This document shows positions 48,536 through 56,174 of a stretch of DNA of 64,000 nucleotides, piece after piece. The notes below the pieces were generated by a model. That model was not told the DNA's origin. It ran no database searches and saw only the letters and a list, made by a program, of their open reading frames with translations. The DNA is taken from assembly GCA_019637295.1 (NCBI GenBank), contig JAHBVX010000007.1:397716-461715 (forward strand). The letters run 5' to 3'. Source of the stretch: Polyangiaceae bacterium. Lineage in GTDB: Bacteria > Myxococcota_A > Polyangia > Polyangiales > Polyangiaceae. Position numbers and translations under genes: made by a program. Each line of letters starts with the position of its first letter. Position 1 is the stretch's first letter.

Positions 48536-50677
48536 ATGAAGCGCGCTGCGTGGCTCGGTCGGGTGGTGGTGGCGATTTCGGCGGTTGTGCTGGCCCACGC
48601 TTGCGGCGGGGACGAAGGGGGCACGGCGGGTCCGAGCGGTATCGGCGGCGGAGCGGGTGACGCGAGCAGCGGGACGGGAGGCGGGGCGGCGGACTCGGGG
48701 ATCACGCTGCCCGATGGCGGCGAGGTCGAGTCCCTCAGCGTCGAGCCCGCGAGCGCGGTGATTCAGGTCACCAATGGCTCGAGCACGCCGGCGCAGTTCA
48801 CCGCCAAGGCCAAGCTCAAGGACGGTACCCAGACCACCGTCAGCGTGAAGTGGACCTACGACCGCGTCGATCTGGGCACCGTCTCCCCCGCCGGCACGCT
48901 CACCGCGCATGGCACCAAGGGCGGGCAGGGGACCGTCACCGCGGAGCTGGGCGGGCTGACCGCGACCGCGCAAGCGACCGTGAAGCTGTCCTTGGAGGCC
49001 AACCCGGGCAACCTCTCGAGCGCGGAGCAGTCCGCCTTCGGGTCGCCCACCGGCAGCAACAGCGTGACGATGCTGTATCCCTACGACAAGACGGTGTTCG
49101 GGCGCGGCCTCTTGCCCCCCGAGCTGATGTGGAGCGGCGGCGCGGCAGGCGACAAGTACAAGGTGACGGCGGTGGACAGCTTCGTGACGCTGACGGCGTA
49201 CGTGACGGCGGATCCCCCGAGCCGCCTGTTGGTCGACAAGGCCTGGTGGACGCAGCTCACCGAGAGCAGCGACGGCGCTGCGATCAGCGTGAACGTGCAG
49301 CGCATGGAGGCTGGCGGCACCGTCCATCAACCCACCACCACCAGCTGGAAGATCGCGCCCGGCAACCTGCGCGGCACCATCTACTACTGGGCGGTCAACA
49401 CCGGCCAGATCATGCGCATCAACCCCGGGGCGGAGAACCCGGTGCAGGCCTTCGACCCCGGTCCGGCCAATCAGCTCGGAACGCCGGCCCCGGTGAGTGG
49501 CTACGGCGGACAAGACCCGCCTTGGGACAGCACCGGCTCCGGCAAGCGCTGCGTCGCCTGCCACACGGTGAGCAAGGACGGCTCCACCCTGGCTGCGCTG
49601 TTCTCGGCCTGCGAGACGCCCGGCGGCTGCGGTCGGCCCTGGGGCATCGTGGACACCGCCAGCGAGCAGATCCAGGTCATCAGCAACTACAAGCCTGCGC
49701 CGGCGATCTTCAGCGCGCTGACCCCCAACGGTTCGCACCTGGTCTACGACCGCGCTGACTTCACCATGCGCATGGCGGATCCGACGGCGGGAGTGGACAT
49801 GGCGTCGGCGCTCGATTCGCTGTCGGCGGTCGCGCACCCGCAGTTCTCTCCGGACGGCAAGCTGCTGGCGTACCTCACCAGCATCGTCGGCGCCTACCCG
49901 GTCGAGTTCTCGCGCAGCAACCTGTCGCTGCTGGATGCGGACGTGACGACCGCGCCCTACTTCAGCAACCCTCGAGTGATCGCCAACGCCGCCGCAGCCA
50001 GCGAGGAGATCGCGTTCCCGAGCTTCACCCCGGACTCCAAGTGGGTCGTCTATCAGCGCGGCAGCTACAGCCGCGCGAGCTTCGGCCCGACGCCGCCCTT
50101 CCAGACGGGCTTCAACGACCTGTTCATGGTCGACGCGTCCGGACTCGGTCAAGAGCTCAAGCTGGCCGCGGCCAACGGTGAGGGAGTGCTCGGCACCAAG
50201 GACCTGCGCCGCAACTATCAGCCCCGGGTCAATCCGGTCGCGGTGGGCGGCTACTTCTGGGTCGTGTTCGTCAGCCCGCGGGACTACGGCAACCGCATGC
50301 AGTCGAGCAGCGACAGCACCAACGAGAACCGCAAACAGCTCTGGGTGGCGGCGATCGACGCGAACCCGAGCCCCGGCAAGGATCCGAGCCACCCAGCGTT
50401 CCTACTCCCGGGGCAGGATCTGACCACCATCAACATGGACGCCTACTGGGCGCTCGAGCCCTGCAAGCAGAACGGCCTCGAGTGCAGCGAGGGCTACGAG
50501 TGCTGCACGGGGTTCTGTCGCGACCAGGGGGACGGGTCCTTCAAGTGCGTACCGCCCCCGACCAACGAGTGCTCCCTGGTCGGCGAGAAGTGCACGACCA
50601 CGGCGGACTGCTGCTTGCCCCCGGGCTCCGCGGTGGAGTGCATCGGGGGGATCTGCGCGCTTCCCGCGCCGCGCTAG
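48536..50677 (+). CDS. Lipoprotein with Big2-like domain, propeller, haem-c motif and Cys-rich tail
   Basis: A 713-residue predicted lipoprotein. ATG 48536 gives MKRAAWLGRVVVAISAVVLAHAC (Cys23). A Gly/Ser-rich stalk is followed by an Ig-like Big2 domain (about 60-155, VESLSVEPASAVIQVTNGSS and TVSPAGTLTAHGTKGGQGTVTAE). A WD/PD40-like beta-propeller follows (about 175-640; LAAYLTSIVGAYP-like and FTPDSKWVVYQRGSY blades). Inside it lies a CxxCH motif, Cys339-Val-Ala-Cys342-His343, a covalent haem site. The tail (about 645-713) has ten Cys in two knottin-like modules. It is probably an outer-surface redox or binding protein. TAGCGT lies 7 bases before the ATG. Confidence 0.8.
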   Translation: MKRAAWLGRVVVAISAVVLAHACGGDEGGTAGPSGIGGGAGDASSGTGGGAADSGITLPDGGEVESLSVEPASAVIQVTNGSSTPAQFTAKAKLKDGTQTTVSVKWTYDRVDLGTVSPAGTLTAHGTKGGQGTVTAELGGLTATAQATVKLSLEANPGNLSSAEQSAFGSPTGSNSVTMLYPYDKTVFGRGLLPPELMWSGGAAGDKYKVTAVDSFVTLTAYVTADPPSRLLVDKAWWTQLTESSDGAAISVNVQRMEAGGTVHQPTTTSWKIAPGNLRGTIYYWAVNTGQIMRINPGAENPVQAFDPGPANQLGTPAPVSGYGGQDPPWDSTGSGKRCVACHTVSKDGSTLAALFSACETPGGCGRPWGIVDTASEQIQVISNYKPAPAIFSALTPNGSHLVYDRADFTMRMADPTAGVDMASALDSLSAVAHPQFSPDGKLLAYLTSIVGAYPVEFSRSNLSLLDADVTTAPYFSNPRVIANAAAASEEIAFPSFTPDSKWVVYQRGSYSRASFGPTPPFQTGFNDLFMVDASGLGQELKLAAANGEGVLGTKDLRRNYQPRVNPVAVGGYFWVVFVSPRDYGNRMQSSSDSTNENRKQLWVAAIDANPSPGKDPSHPAFLLPGQDLTTINMDAYWALEPCKQNGLECSEGYECCTGFCRDQGDGSFKCVPPPTNECSLVGEKCTTTADCCLPPGSAVECIGGICALPAPR

Positions 50678-50724
50678 GGCAAGTGGTGGGGAGCAACCGC
50701 CGGGATCCGGAGTAGAACGAGGTA

Positions 50725-51807
50725 ATGCCCAAGCAGCGGTCCCGCGCCAGCCGGCCCCGGGGAGGGGTCGTGCCGCTGAGGCTTCGCATCCTGGGGCTCC
50801 TGTTCGTGCTCGTGCTCGGGATCGGCTGTCCTTGCGTGCGCGGTCCCATCAACGCCAGCCCAGGGCTGCGCTGGTGGTTGTTCTCCAACTTCGGCGCGCA
50901 GAAAATGTGCCCAGAGATGCTCAAGCGCGGCGCGCCGCTCAAGCTCTCGCCCGACGGCAACACCATCGGCCGCTTCTTTCCGAACCGGTGCACGCACACG
51001 GTGAACGACGAGCAGCAGAGCATCACCCTGGCCTTCGGCGGCAGTGGCTTCGCCTGGACCCCGCTCGCCGGCCGCGTCGGCTTCACGGTGGAGGCGGCCA
51101 TCGAGTACAAGTTCGACTTCTACATGAGCGAGGACGCCATCTACGTCTGGGCCAAGAACCCCATCGTGCGCTCGGCTCCGGACTTCCGCATCGGGTCGGT
51201 GGAGAACAAGGTCGTCGATCTGGCAACCAAGACGCCAGCGGGCTACATGGCCAACACCTTCGGCAACCAGATCGTCCAATACCAGCTCTTTCAGGGCTTC
51301 ACGGTGGTTCGCTCGGATGAAGGAGACGAGTTCACGCTCGGGATCTTGCAGCCGCCGGCGCGGCCCAAGCGGCCCTTCGACACGGGCAAGGATCGCTACG
51401 TCTTCGCCAACGAGACGACCGAGATCCGCAACAACCAACTCGACTTCCTCGGCCCCTACGAGGTCGTCGACGACGATCAGGCCCTCTTCCTGCGCATGCG
51501 GCTGAGCGGCCCCGCGGTGGACGTGATGGTGTACCACCGCGGAACCGCGGATCTCTGGCGTGAGTCGCTGCAACTCGGCGCGCCCCTCGGCCCCCCCCAG
51601 GGTCCGCCGGTCGCCGCCTTCCCGCTGCAGCCGGGCGAGGTGCGCCGCAAGCTCAAGCTTGCCCGCGGCCAGTACATGGTCGTGATCGACAACTCGAGCG
51701 CGGTCGGCGTCGTCAGCCCGCCGTGGAATCCGCTGGGCGTGGTGGGTGGCAACGCCGCGGTGGTCAGCTACGTGGCCGAACTGGGCGACGAGGACGACGA
51801 CTTTTGA
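50725..51807 (+). CDS. Lipoprotein, unknown function
   Basis: A 360-residue predicted lipoprotein. ATG 50725 is preceded by GAGG, and the signal is RLRILGLLFVLVLGIGC (Cys35) after a basic N-terminal stretch. The mature protein has about 300 residues with MCPEMLKRGAPLKLSPDGNTIGRFFPNRCTHTV, AFGGSGFAWTPLAGRVGFTVEAAIEYKFDFYMSEDAIYVWAKN and LDFLGPYEVVDDDQALFLRMRLSG, a beta-rich look. No family is recognised. The last residues (GDEDDDF) are acidic. It is convergent with the NTF2-like gene. Confidence 0.7.
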   Translation: MPKQRSRASRPRGGVVPLRLRILGLLFVLVLGIGCPCVRGPINASPGLRWWLFSNFGAQKMCPEMLKRGAPLKLSPDGNTIGRFFPNRCTHTVNDEQQSITLAFGGSGFAWTPLAGRVGFTVEAAIEYKFDFYMSEDAIYVWAKNPIVRSAPDFRIGSVENKVVDLATKTPAGYMANTFGNQIVQYQLFQGFTVVRSDEGDEFTLGILQPPARPKRPFDTGKDRYVFANETTEIRNNQLDFLGPYEVVDDDQALFLRMRLSGPAVDVMVYHRGTADLWRESLQLGAPLGPPQGPPVAAFPLQPGEVRRKLKLARGQYMVVIDNSSAVGVVSPPWNPLGVVGGNAAVVSYVAELGDEDDDF

Positions 51808-51822
51808 GCGCCGCGGTGGCGA

Positions 51823-52332
51823 CTACTCGGGCCGCTCGCCCACGATGATGCCGTCGATGCGCCAATCGCCGTCTCGCTTCAGCAGCGTGAAGTCGACCCG
51901 GCGCTCGTCGCGGCGAGGGCGTGAGCCGTCGGTGGAGCTGAGCACGGCGACGCAGGCGGCCTTGCCGTGGGCTGGCGTCGGACCGAAGGTCACGTCCACG
52001 CTCTTGACGCTGACCTCGGCGTTCTGGAAGTGAGAGCCGGCGCGGGCGGCCACTCGCGCGAGCTCGCCGCGACCCCGAGCCAGGCTGGTCAGCTCGGGGA
52101 TGGAGACGCTCACGTCCTCGGTGAAGATTTCTTCGAACGCCTTGTTCAGGCGCGCGGTGCGAAAGAGGATGTTCGTCTCGCCTTCGACCGCGATCTCGCG
52201 CGCCAGGCGCTCGAGCAGGGCGCGGATCTGCTCCTCGTCGCTCTCGGGCGCGAAGAGCGCCCAGCCCAGGAGCAGGACGCCGGCGCTGCCGGCGGCGATG
52301 ACGACGTTGCGTCGCGACAGGAGCTCCCGCAC
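51823..52332 (-). CDS. Membrane-anchored NTF2/SnoaL-like protein
   Basis: A 169-residue protein starting at GTG 52332, directly abutting the stop of the upstream gene. Residues 10-27 form one hydrophobic helix (VVIAAGSAGVLLLGWALF). The remainder looks like an NTF2-like alpha+beta fold: EEQIRALLERLAREIAVEG, LNKAFEEIFTEDVSVSIPELTSLARGRGELARVAARAG, then strands VSVKSVDVTF, ACVAVLSS, RRVDFTLLKRDGDWRIDGIIV. This resembles the SnoaL/DUF4440 group. No catalytic residues can be assigned; it may be a binding or assembly module. Tightly coupled to the gene at 52333. Confidence 0.7.
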   Translation of the reverse strand: MRELLSRRNVVIAAGSAGVLLLGWALFAPESDEEQIRALLERLAREIAVEGETNILFRTARLNKAFEEIFTEDVSVSIPELTSLARGRGELARVAARAGSHFQNAEVSVKSVDVTFGPTPAHGKAACVAVLSSTDGSRPRRDERRVDFTLLKRDGDWRIDGIIVGERPE

Positions 52333-53364
52333 TCAGTTCTTGCTCAGCTTCACGCGCCAATCCACCGGCAGGTCCAGGAAGCCCTCCAGGCACAGGAAGT
52401 CGTAGAGGGCATCGCAGAGCACCTCGCAGGTCTCGCTGAAGATGTGCGGATCGGTGAAGAAGCGGACCGTCTCGGCCTGAAAGGCCTCGTCGCCCTCGGT
52501 CAGCTTGGCCAGCAGCTGATCGCCGCAGAAGTGCACCATCTGCTGCATCAGCAGCCGCTCCCACTCGGCGCGGAAGGCGGGGAAGCTGTCGGCCAAGATC
52601 TTGTACGGCACCGCGCCGGGCTGGTGCGCCGTGCGGGCGTTCTTCAGGGTGACCTTCGCCATCTGATCGATGCGGGGCGGCAGGTGCTGCTGCAAGAACT
52701 CCATCAGCACCCCCGAGAAGATGGTCATCACGCGGTTGAGCTCGGGGGAGCGCTTGGACAGGAAGTTGACCTGGAGATCGCGCTCGAGCTTGGCCAGTAG
52801 GTCGAGGGACGCGTTCTTGATCTCGTCGTTGTCGTACTCGAAGCCGTCGAGCTCGGCGCGTAGGCGGTTCTTGTAGCGGCCGAGCACGTAGTACACGCCC
52901 TGCTCTGCGTGGTGGATGACCTTGTCCTTGTCGCCCTTCGTCCGCTCGTGGAGCTCGCTCTCGAAGAACAGCTTGGCGATCCGGCGACCGATGGTCTTGA
53001 GGTTCTGTGTCGCGAAGCTGCTCTTGCCTTCGGCGTCGAACACGCGCTGCAGCAAGCCGCTGAGCAGCTTGCCGTGCTGCGCTTCGATCTTCTCCGGCGG
53101 CTCGCGCTTGCCGTCGTCTTGTGACAGCGCCGTCTGCATCGCCTTGATCTGCGCGACCACCTGCGCGGTGATGGCATCGAGCTCCGGGCTGGTCTCCATC
53201 TCGCCCTTGTAGTGGACGATGCGAGCCTGAACTTGCTCGTTGAGCAAGCCGAGCGCTTCGAAGGCCAGGGCCTGCTTGTCCTCGTTGGACATGGACCGCT
53301 GTGGCTTGGGTGGCGGGCGGTTCGGGGGCGCGGGGGGCTTGGGAGGCGGCGCTTGGGCAGTCAC
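52333..53364 (-). CDS. Uncharacterised helical protein
   Basis: A 343-residue protein starting at GTG 53364; ATG in MSNEDKQ is another option, 24 codons inside. The first about 22 residues are Pro-rich (APPPKPPAPPNRPPP). The remainder is helical and charged, with EALGLLNEQVQARIVHYKGEM, NLKTIGRRIAKLFFESELHERTKGDKDKVIHHAEQGVYYVLGRYKNRLRAELDGFEYD, and QQMVHFCGDQLLAKLTEGDEAF. I see no signal peptide and no known family. It is probably cytoplasmic. It is followed without gap by the membrane-anchored NTF2-like protein and is divergent from the DUF4139 lipoprotein. The pair is likely coexpressed. Confidence 0.7.
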   Translation of the reverse strand: MTAQAPPPKPPAPPNRPPPKPQRSMSNEDKQALAFEALGLLNEQVQARIVHYKGEMETSPELDAITAQVVAQIKAMQTALSQDDGKREPPEKIEAQHGKLLSGLLQRVFDAEGKSSFATQNLKTIGRRIAKLFFESELHERTKGDKDKVIHHAEQGVYYVLGRYKNRLRAELDGFEYDNDEIKNASLDLLAKLERDLQVNFLSKRSPELNRVMTIFSGVLMEFLQQHLPPRIDQMAKVTLKNARTAHQPGAVPYKILADSFPAFRAEWERLLMQQMVHFCGDQLLAKLTEGDEAFQAETVRFFTDPHIFSETCEVLCDALYDFLCLEGFLDLPVDWRVKLSKN

Positions 53365-53450
53365 GGGGAGGCTAAGATAACCGACTTTTCACGCCGTGGT
53401 GTGGCGCTGTTCGCCGCTCGCGAAAGCTGCCATGCTCCGCCGGTCTGTCC

Positions 53451-53466
53451 GGGGCCCGCGGGCCCC
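53451..53466. promoter_or_regulatory. Perfect 16-bp palindrome upstream of the DUF4139 gene
   Basis: GGGGCCCGCGGGCCCC is a perfect palindrome 18 bases before ATG 53485 and about 10 bases before the GAGGA ribosome site. In RNA it could fold as a short stem next to the start; in DNA it could be an operator. Which of these is unclear. Confidence 0.4.
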
Positions 53467-53484
53467 TCGAATCGCGAGGAATTC

Positions 53485-55479
53485 ATGCGTCGACTACTGT
53501 TCACCGCGCTCTTGGTCGTGGGCTGCGCACGCGGCCCGAACATCAGCACCGATGCGCTGCCCCTCAAGCGCGTGGTCATCTACCGCAACGGCGTCGGCTA
53601 CTTCGAGCGCTCGGGGGTGGTGGACACGGACCAGGTGACCTTCAAGATGCGGCAGCGGATGGTGGGCGACTTCCTCGCCACGCTGGCGATCGTGGAGCGC
53701 GGCGGGAGCTCGGTGCGCAGCGCCTCCTTCCCGCTGGAGATCCTGCGCGAGCACGACGAGGACGAGCTGGATCCGGCGACCCAGAGCATGCTCAAGCCCT
53801 GGCCCGTGCCACCCAAGAAACCCAAGGCCGATCCCGATCGCCTGCGCGAGGTGGTGCTCAGCCTGGACGGCAAGGAGCACGAGCTGGCGGTGGGCTACGT
53901 CGCGGAGACGCCCGTGTGGCGGCCGTCGTACCGCTTGGTGGTCCAGCCCGACGGCAAGGCGGATCTGCAGGCTTGGGGCATCGTGCAGAACCTGTCGGGG
54001 GAAGATTGGACGGACATCAGCCTGGTGTTGGTGGCCGGCTCTCCCATTGCTTTTCAGTCCACCCTCGGCGATCCGGTGATCCCTGGGCGACCCATCGTCA
54101 CCGACACCGGCGAGGTGATCACAGCCGTACCCACCGGCGTCACCTCGCTGCGCGAGCGCGCCGAGGGCGGCGTGGAGCGCTTCGGCGGCGAGCACGAGCC
54201 CGCGTCTGCCCCGGCGCCCGCCCCGGAGGAGGCGGCGGCCTACGACGAGGACCTGGACGGCGTCGGCGACTCGCGCCGGGACAAGTCGCGACCCACGGCC
54301 AAGACGCGCGCCGCCACCGGGACCGCGGCCCGGCCGATGGGAGGGGCCCGGCCCTCCGCCCCGCCGCCGCCGCCCGGTCGTCCGCCCATGGACGCGGTGG
54401 CGATCGAGGGTCGCCTCGGCGAGTCGATCAGCGCTCCCCGCAACCTCGCCTCGCTGGCCGCGGTCGCCGTCGAGGGGGGCGCTACCCGCTACGTGATCCC
54501 GAACCCCACCACGGTGCCGGACGAGAACGCCACCATGGTGCTGCTGCTCTCGCAGACCGTGCCCGGCGAAGCCGTGTTCCTGTTCGCTCCGGACGGTGGC
54601 GTGCCGGACTCGAGCGTGCACCCATTCCGCGTCGCCCGCTTCAAGAACGCGACCAAGGGGCTGCTCGAGCGCGGTCCCATCGCAGTGTTCGAGCAGGGCT
54701 CGTTCCTCGGGCAAGGGTTGGTCGAGCCGCTGCCCCCGGACGGCACGGCGACGGTGCCCTTCGCGTTGGATCGCGGGCTCGCGGTGTCCATCGATCGCAA
54801 GTTCGATCAGCAGGGCGCCCGGCTGTACCGCATCGAAGCGGGCGAGATCCAGATCGAGCGTGACAGCGTGACTCGCACCATCTACTCGGTGAAGAACGGC
54901 TCCGGCGATCCGGCCAAGCTGCTGGTCAAGCATCCCCGCAACCCCGCCGCGCGGCTGTACCGCCCGCCGGCCGGCACCGAGGACGAGGCGGCCAAGGGGC
55001 ACGCGCTGCTGCCCATCACGGTCAAGGCGCACGGTCGCGCGGAGCTGGTGGCGGATGAGCGCGCCAGCATGCAGCAGGGCACCAGCTGGCTCTCGACGCT
55101 GGCGGACGAGGCCGTCAAGGCCTATCTGGCCGATGCGCGGGCAGACAAGACGGTGCAGCAGCAGCTCGCCGCCGCCTGGAAGCTGCGCGGTGCCTGGAAG
55201 CAGGCGGAGGACGAGCACAAGAAGCTCGTCGACGAGCAGGCCGAGCTCGAGAAGGCCTCCCGGGAGACGCGCCTGAGCCTGCAGGCCATCGAGAAGAACG
55301 TCCAGGCCGGGGATCTGCGCGTCAAGCTGACCAAGCGCCTGAGCGACGTCACCTTCCGCCTCAACGAGATCACCAAGCGCCTGATCGAGGTGCGCATGGT
55401 CATCAACGAGCAGGAGGTGCGCTTTCGGGACTCGATCCGCGAGATCCGCCTCAAGGCGCCTTTGCCGCCCAAGGAGTGA
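53485..55479 (+). CDS. DUF4139-domain lipoprotein
   Basis: A 664-residue protein. ATG 53485 follows GAGGA (53476-53480) and gives MRRLLFTALLVVGC, a very short lipoprotein signal (Cys14). It has the DUF4139 look: LPLKRVVIYRNGVGYFERSG near the start, GYVAETPVWRPSYRLVV (about 135-150), WGIVQNLSGEDWTDISLVLVAGSPIAFQ, and later VKNGSGDPAKLLVKHPR. A low-complexity Pro/Ala/Gly region separates the two halves (about 230-310). The C-terminal 100 residues (KLRGAWKQAEDEHKKLVDEQAELEKASRETRLSLQ) are a coiled coil. The family is unstudied in bacteria, with mucoidy-inhibitor A among eukaryotic relatives. Likely surface-exposed or periplasmic. Confidence 0.82.
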   Translation: MRRLLFTALLVVGCARGPNISTDALPLKRVVIYRNGVGYFERSGVVDTDQVTFKMRQRMVGDFLATLAIVERGGSSVRSASFPLEILREHDEDELDPATQSMLKPWPVPPKKPKADPDRLREVVLSLDGKEHELAVGYVAETPVWRPSYRLVVQPDGKADLQAWGIVQNLSGEDWTDISLVLVAGSPIAFQSTLGDPVIPGRPIVTDTGEVITAVPTGVTSLRERAEGGVERFGGEHEPASAPAPAPEEAAAYDEDLDGVGDSRRDKSRPTAKTRAATGTAARPMGGARPSAPPPPPGRPPMDAVAIEGRLGESISAPRNLASLAAVAVEGGATRYVIPNPTTVPDENATMVLLLSQTVPGEAVFLFAPDGGVPDSSVHPFRVARFKNATKGLLERGPIAVFEQGSFLGQGLVEPLPPDGTATVPFALDRGLAVSIDRKFDQQGARLYRIEAGEIQIERDSVTRTIYSVKNGSGDPAKLLVKHPRNPAARLYRPPAGTEDEAAKGHALLPITVKAHGRAELVADERASMQQGTSWLSTLADEAVKAYLADARADKTVQQQLAAAWKLRGAWKQAEDEHKKLVDEQAELEKASRETRLSLQAIEKNVQAGDLRVKLTKRLSDVTFRLNEITKRLIEVRMVINEQEVRFRDSIREIRLKAPLPPKE

Positions 55480-55552
55480 GCTGGGCCGGGGGCGTCAGCG
55501 GCCGCCGACAGGCTGCTGGAGCGCACAATCGAGGGAGAACGGGGGCCTGCCA

Positions 55553-55585
55553 TTGACAAAAGCTGACGTAACGGCAAATTTGCCG
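55553..55585 (+). promoter_or_regulatory. bolA promoter with overlapping palindrome
   Basis: TTGACA (55553-55558) is a perfect -35, and 17 bases downstream lies AAATTT (55576-55581) at the -10 position. CGGCAAATTTGCCG (55572-55585), a perfect 14-bp palindrome, covers the -10, so a bound regulator would block RNA polymerase. The predicted start is near 55588, within a few bases of the bolA ATG. Confidence 0.55.
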
Positions 55586-55590
55586 CCGTC

Positions 55591-55848
55591 ATGATGGCTC
55601 CCGACGACGTGAAGCAGCTCCTCAACCTGGCCTTCCCTGACGCCGACATCGAGCTGTCGGACCTGACCGGCACCCGGGACCACTATCAGGCCCGCATCGT
55701 CTCCGCCGCGTTCGAGGGCAAGAGCCCGGTCGAGCAGCATCAGCTCGTGTACGCGGCGCTCGGTCCCGCCATGGCCGGGCCGATCCACGCGCTCGCGCTC
55801 AAGACCTACACCCCGGACGCCTGGAAGCGTCTCAGCGGAGGCCAGTGA
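55591..55848 (+). CDS. BolA-family protein
   Basis: An 85-residue BolA-like protein. These partner with monothiol glutaredoxins in iron-sulfur cluster handling and iron sensing. MMAPDDVKQLLNLAFPDADIELSDLTGTRDHYQARIVSAAFEGKSPVEQHQLVYAALG shows the family beta-alpha core with the HYQ/RHQ region; it lacks the Cys of the BolA2 cluster-ligand type in the usual loop, but the conserved His is present in EQHQLVY. There is no Shine-Dalgarno and the predicted transcript start is at or next to the ATG. It is followed with a one-base overlap by the glutaredoxin gene. Confidence 0.88.
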   Translation: MMAPDDVKQLLNLAFPDADIELSDLTGTRDHYQARIVSAAFEGKSPVEQHQLVYAALGPAMAGPIHALALKTYTPDAWKRLSGGQ

Positions 55849-56159
55849 TGGACGACAGTACCAAGCAGAAGATCCAAGAGACCCTCGACGCCAACCGCGT
55901 CGTGTTGTTCATGAAGGGCAGCAAGCTGTTCCCCCAGTGCGGTTTCTCCGCGCAGGTGGCCGGCATCCTCAAGCAGCTCGACGTTCCGTTCAAGGACGTC
56001 AACGTGCTCCAGGACCCGGAGCTTCGCCAAGGCATCAAGGATTTCGCCAACTGGCCGACGATCCCCCAGCTGTACGTGGACGGTAAGTTCGTCGGCGGCT
56101 GCGACATCGTGGCGGATCTCTACGAGAGCGGCGAGCTGCAGAAGCTCGTGAGCGGCTGA
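55848..56159 (+). CDS. grxD: Monothiol glutaredoxin (CGFS type)
   Basis: A 103-residue Grx4-type protein that binds and transfers [2Fe-2S] clusters and pairs with BolA. ATG 55848 overlaps the BolA stop as TGATG, giving MDDSTKQKIQETLDANRVVLFMKGSKLFPQCGFSAQ; the signature CGFS at the active site and WPTIPQLYVDGKFVGGCDI near the C-terminus are both intact. The adjacent bolA gene is the usual partner. Its 3' end faces the gene at 56175 with 15 bases between. Confidence 0.95.
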   Translation: MDDSTKQKIQETLDANRVVLFMKGSKLFPQCGFSAQVAGILKQLDVPFKDVNVLQDPELRQGIKDFANWPTIPQLYVDGKFVGGCDIVADLYESGELQKLVSG

Positions 56160-56174
56160 CCGCCGCCGCACGGC

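Noticed and set aside
47255..50392. 1045-codon minus-strand open frame
   Set aside because: Shadow of the crotonase and haem-motif lipoprotein genes; no signal or domain and atypical composition.
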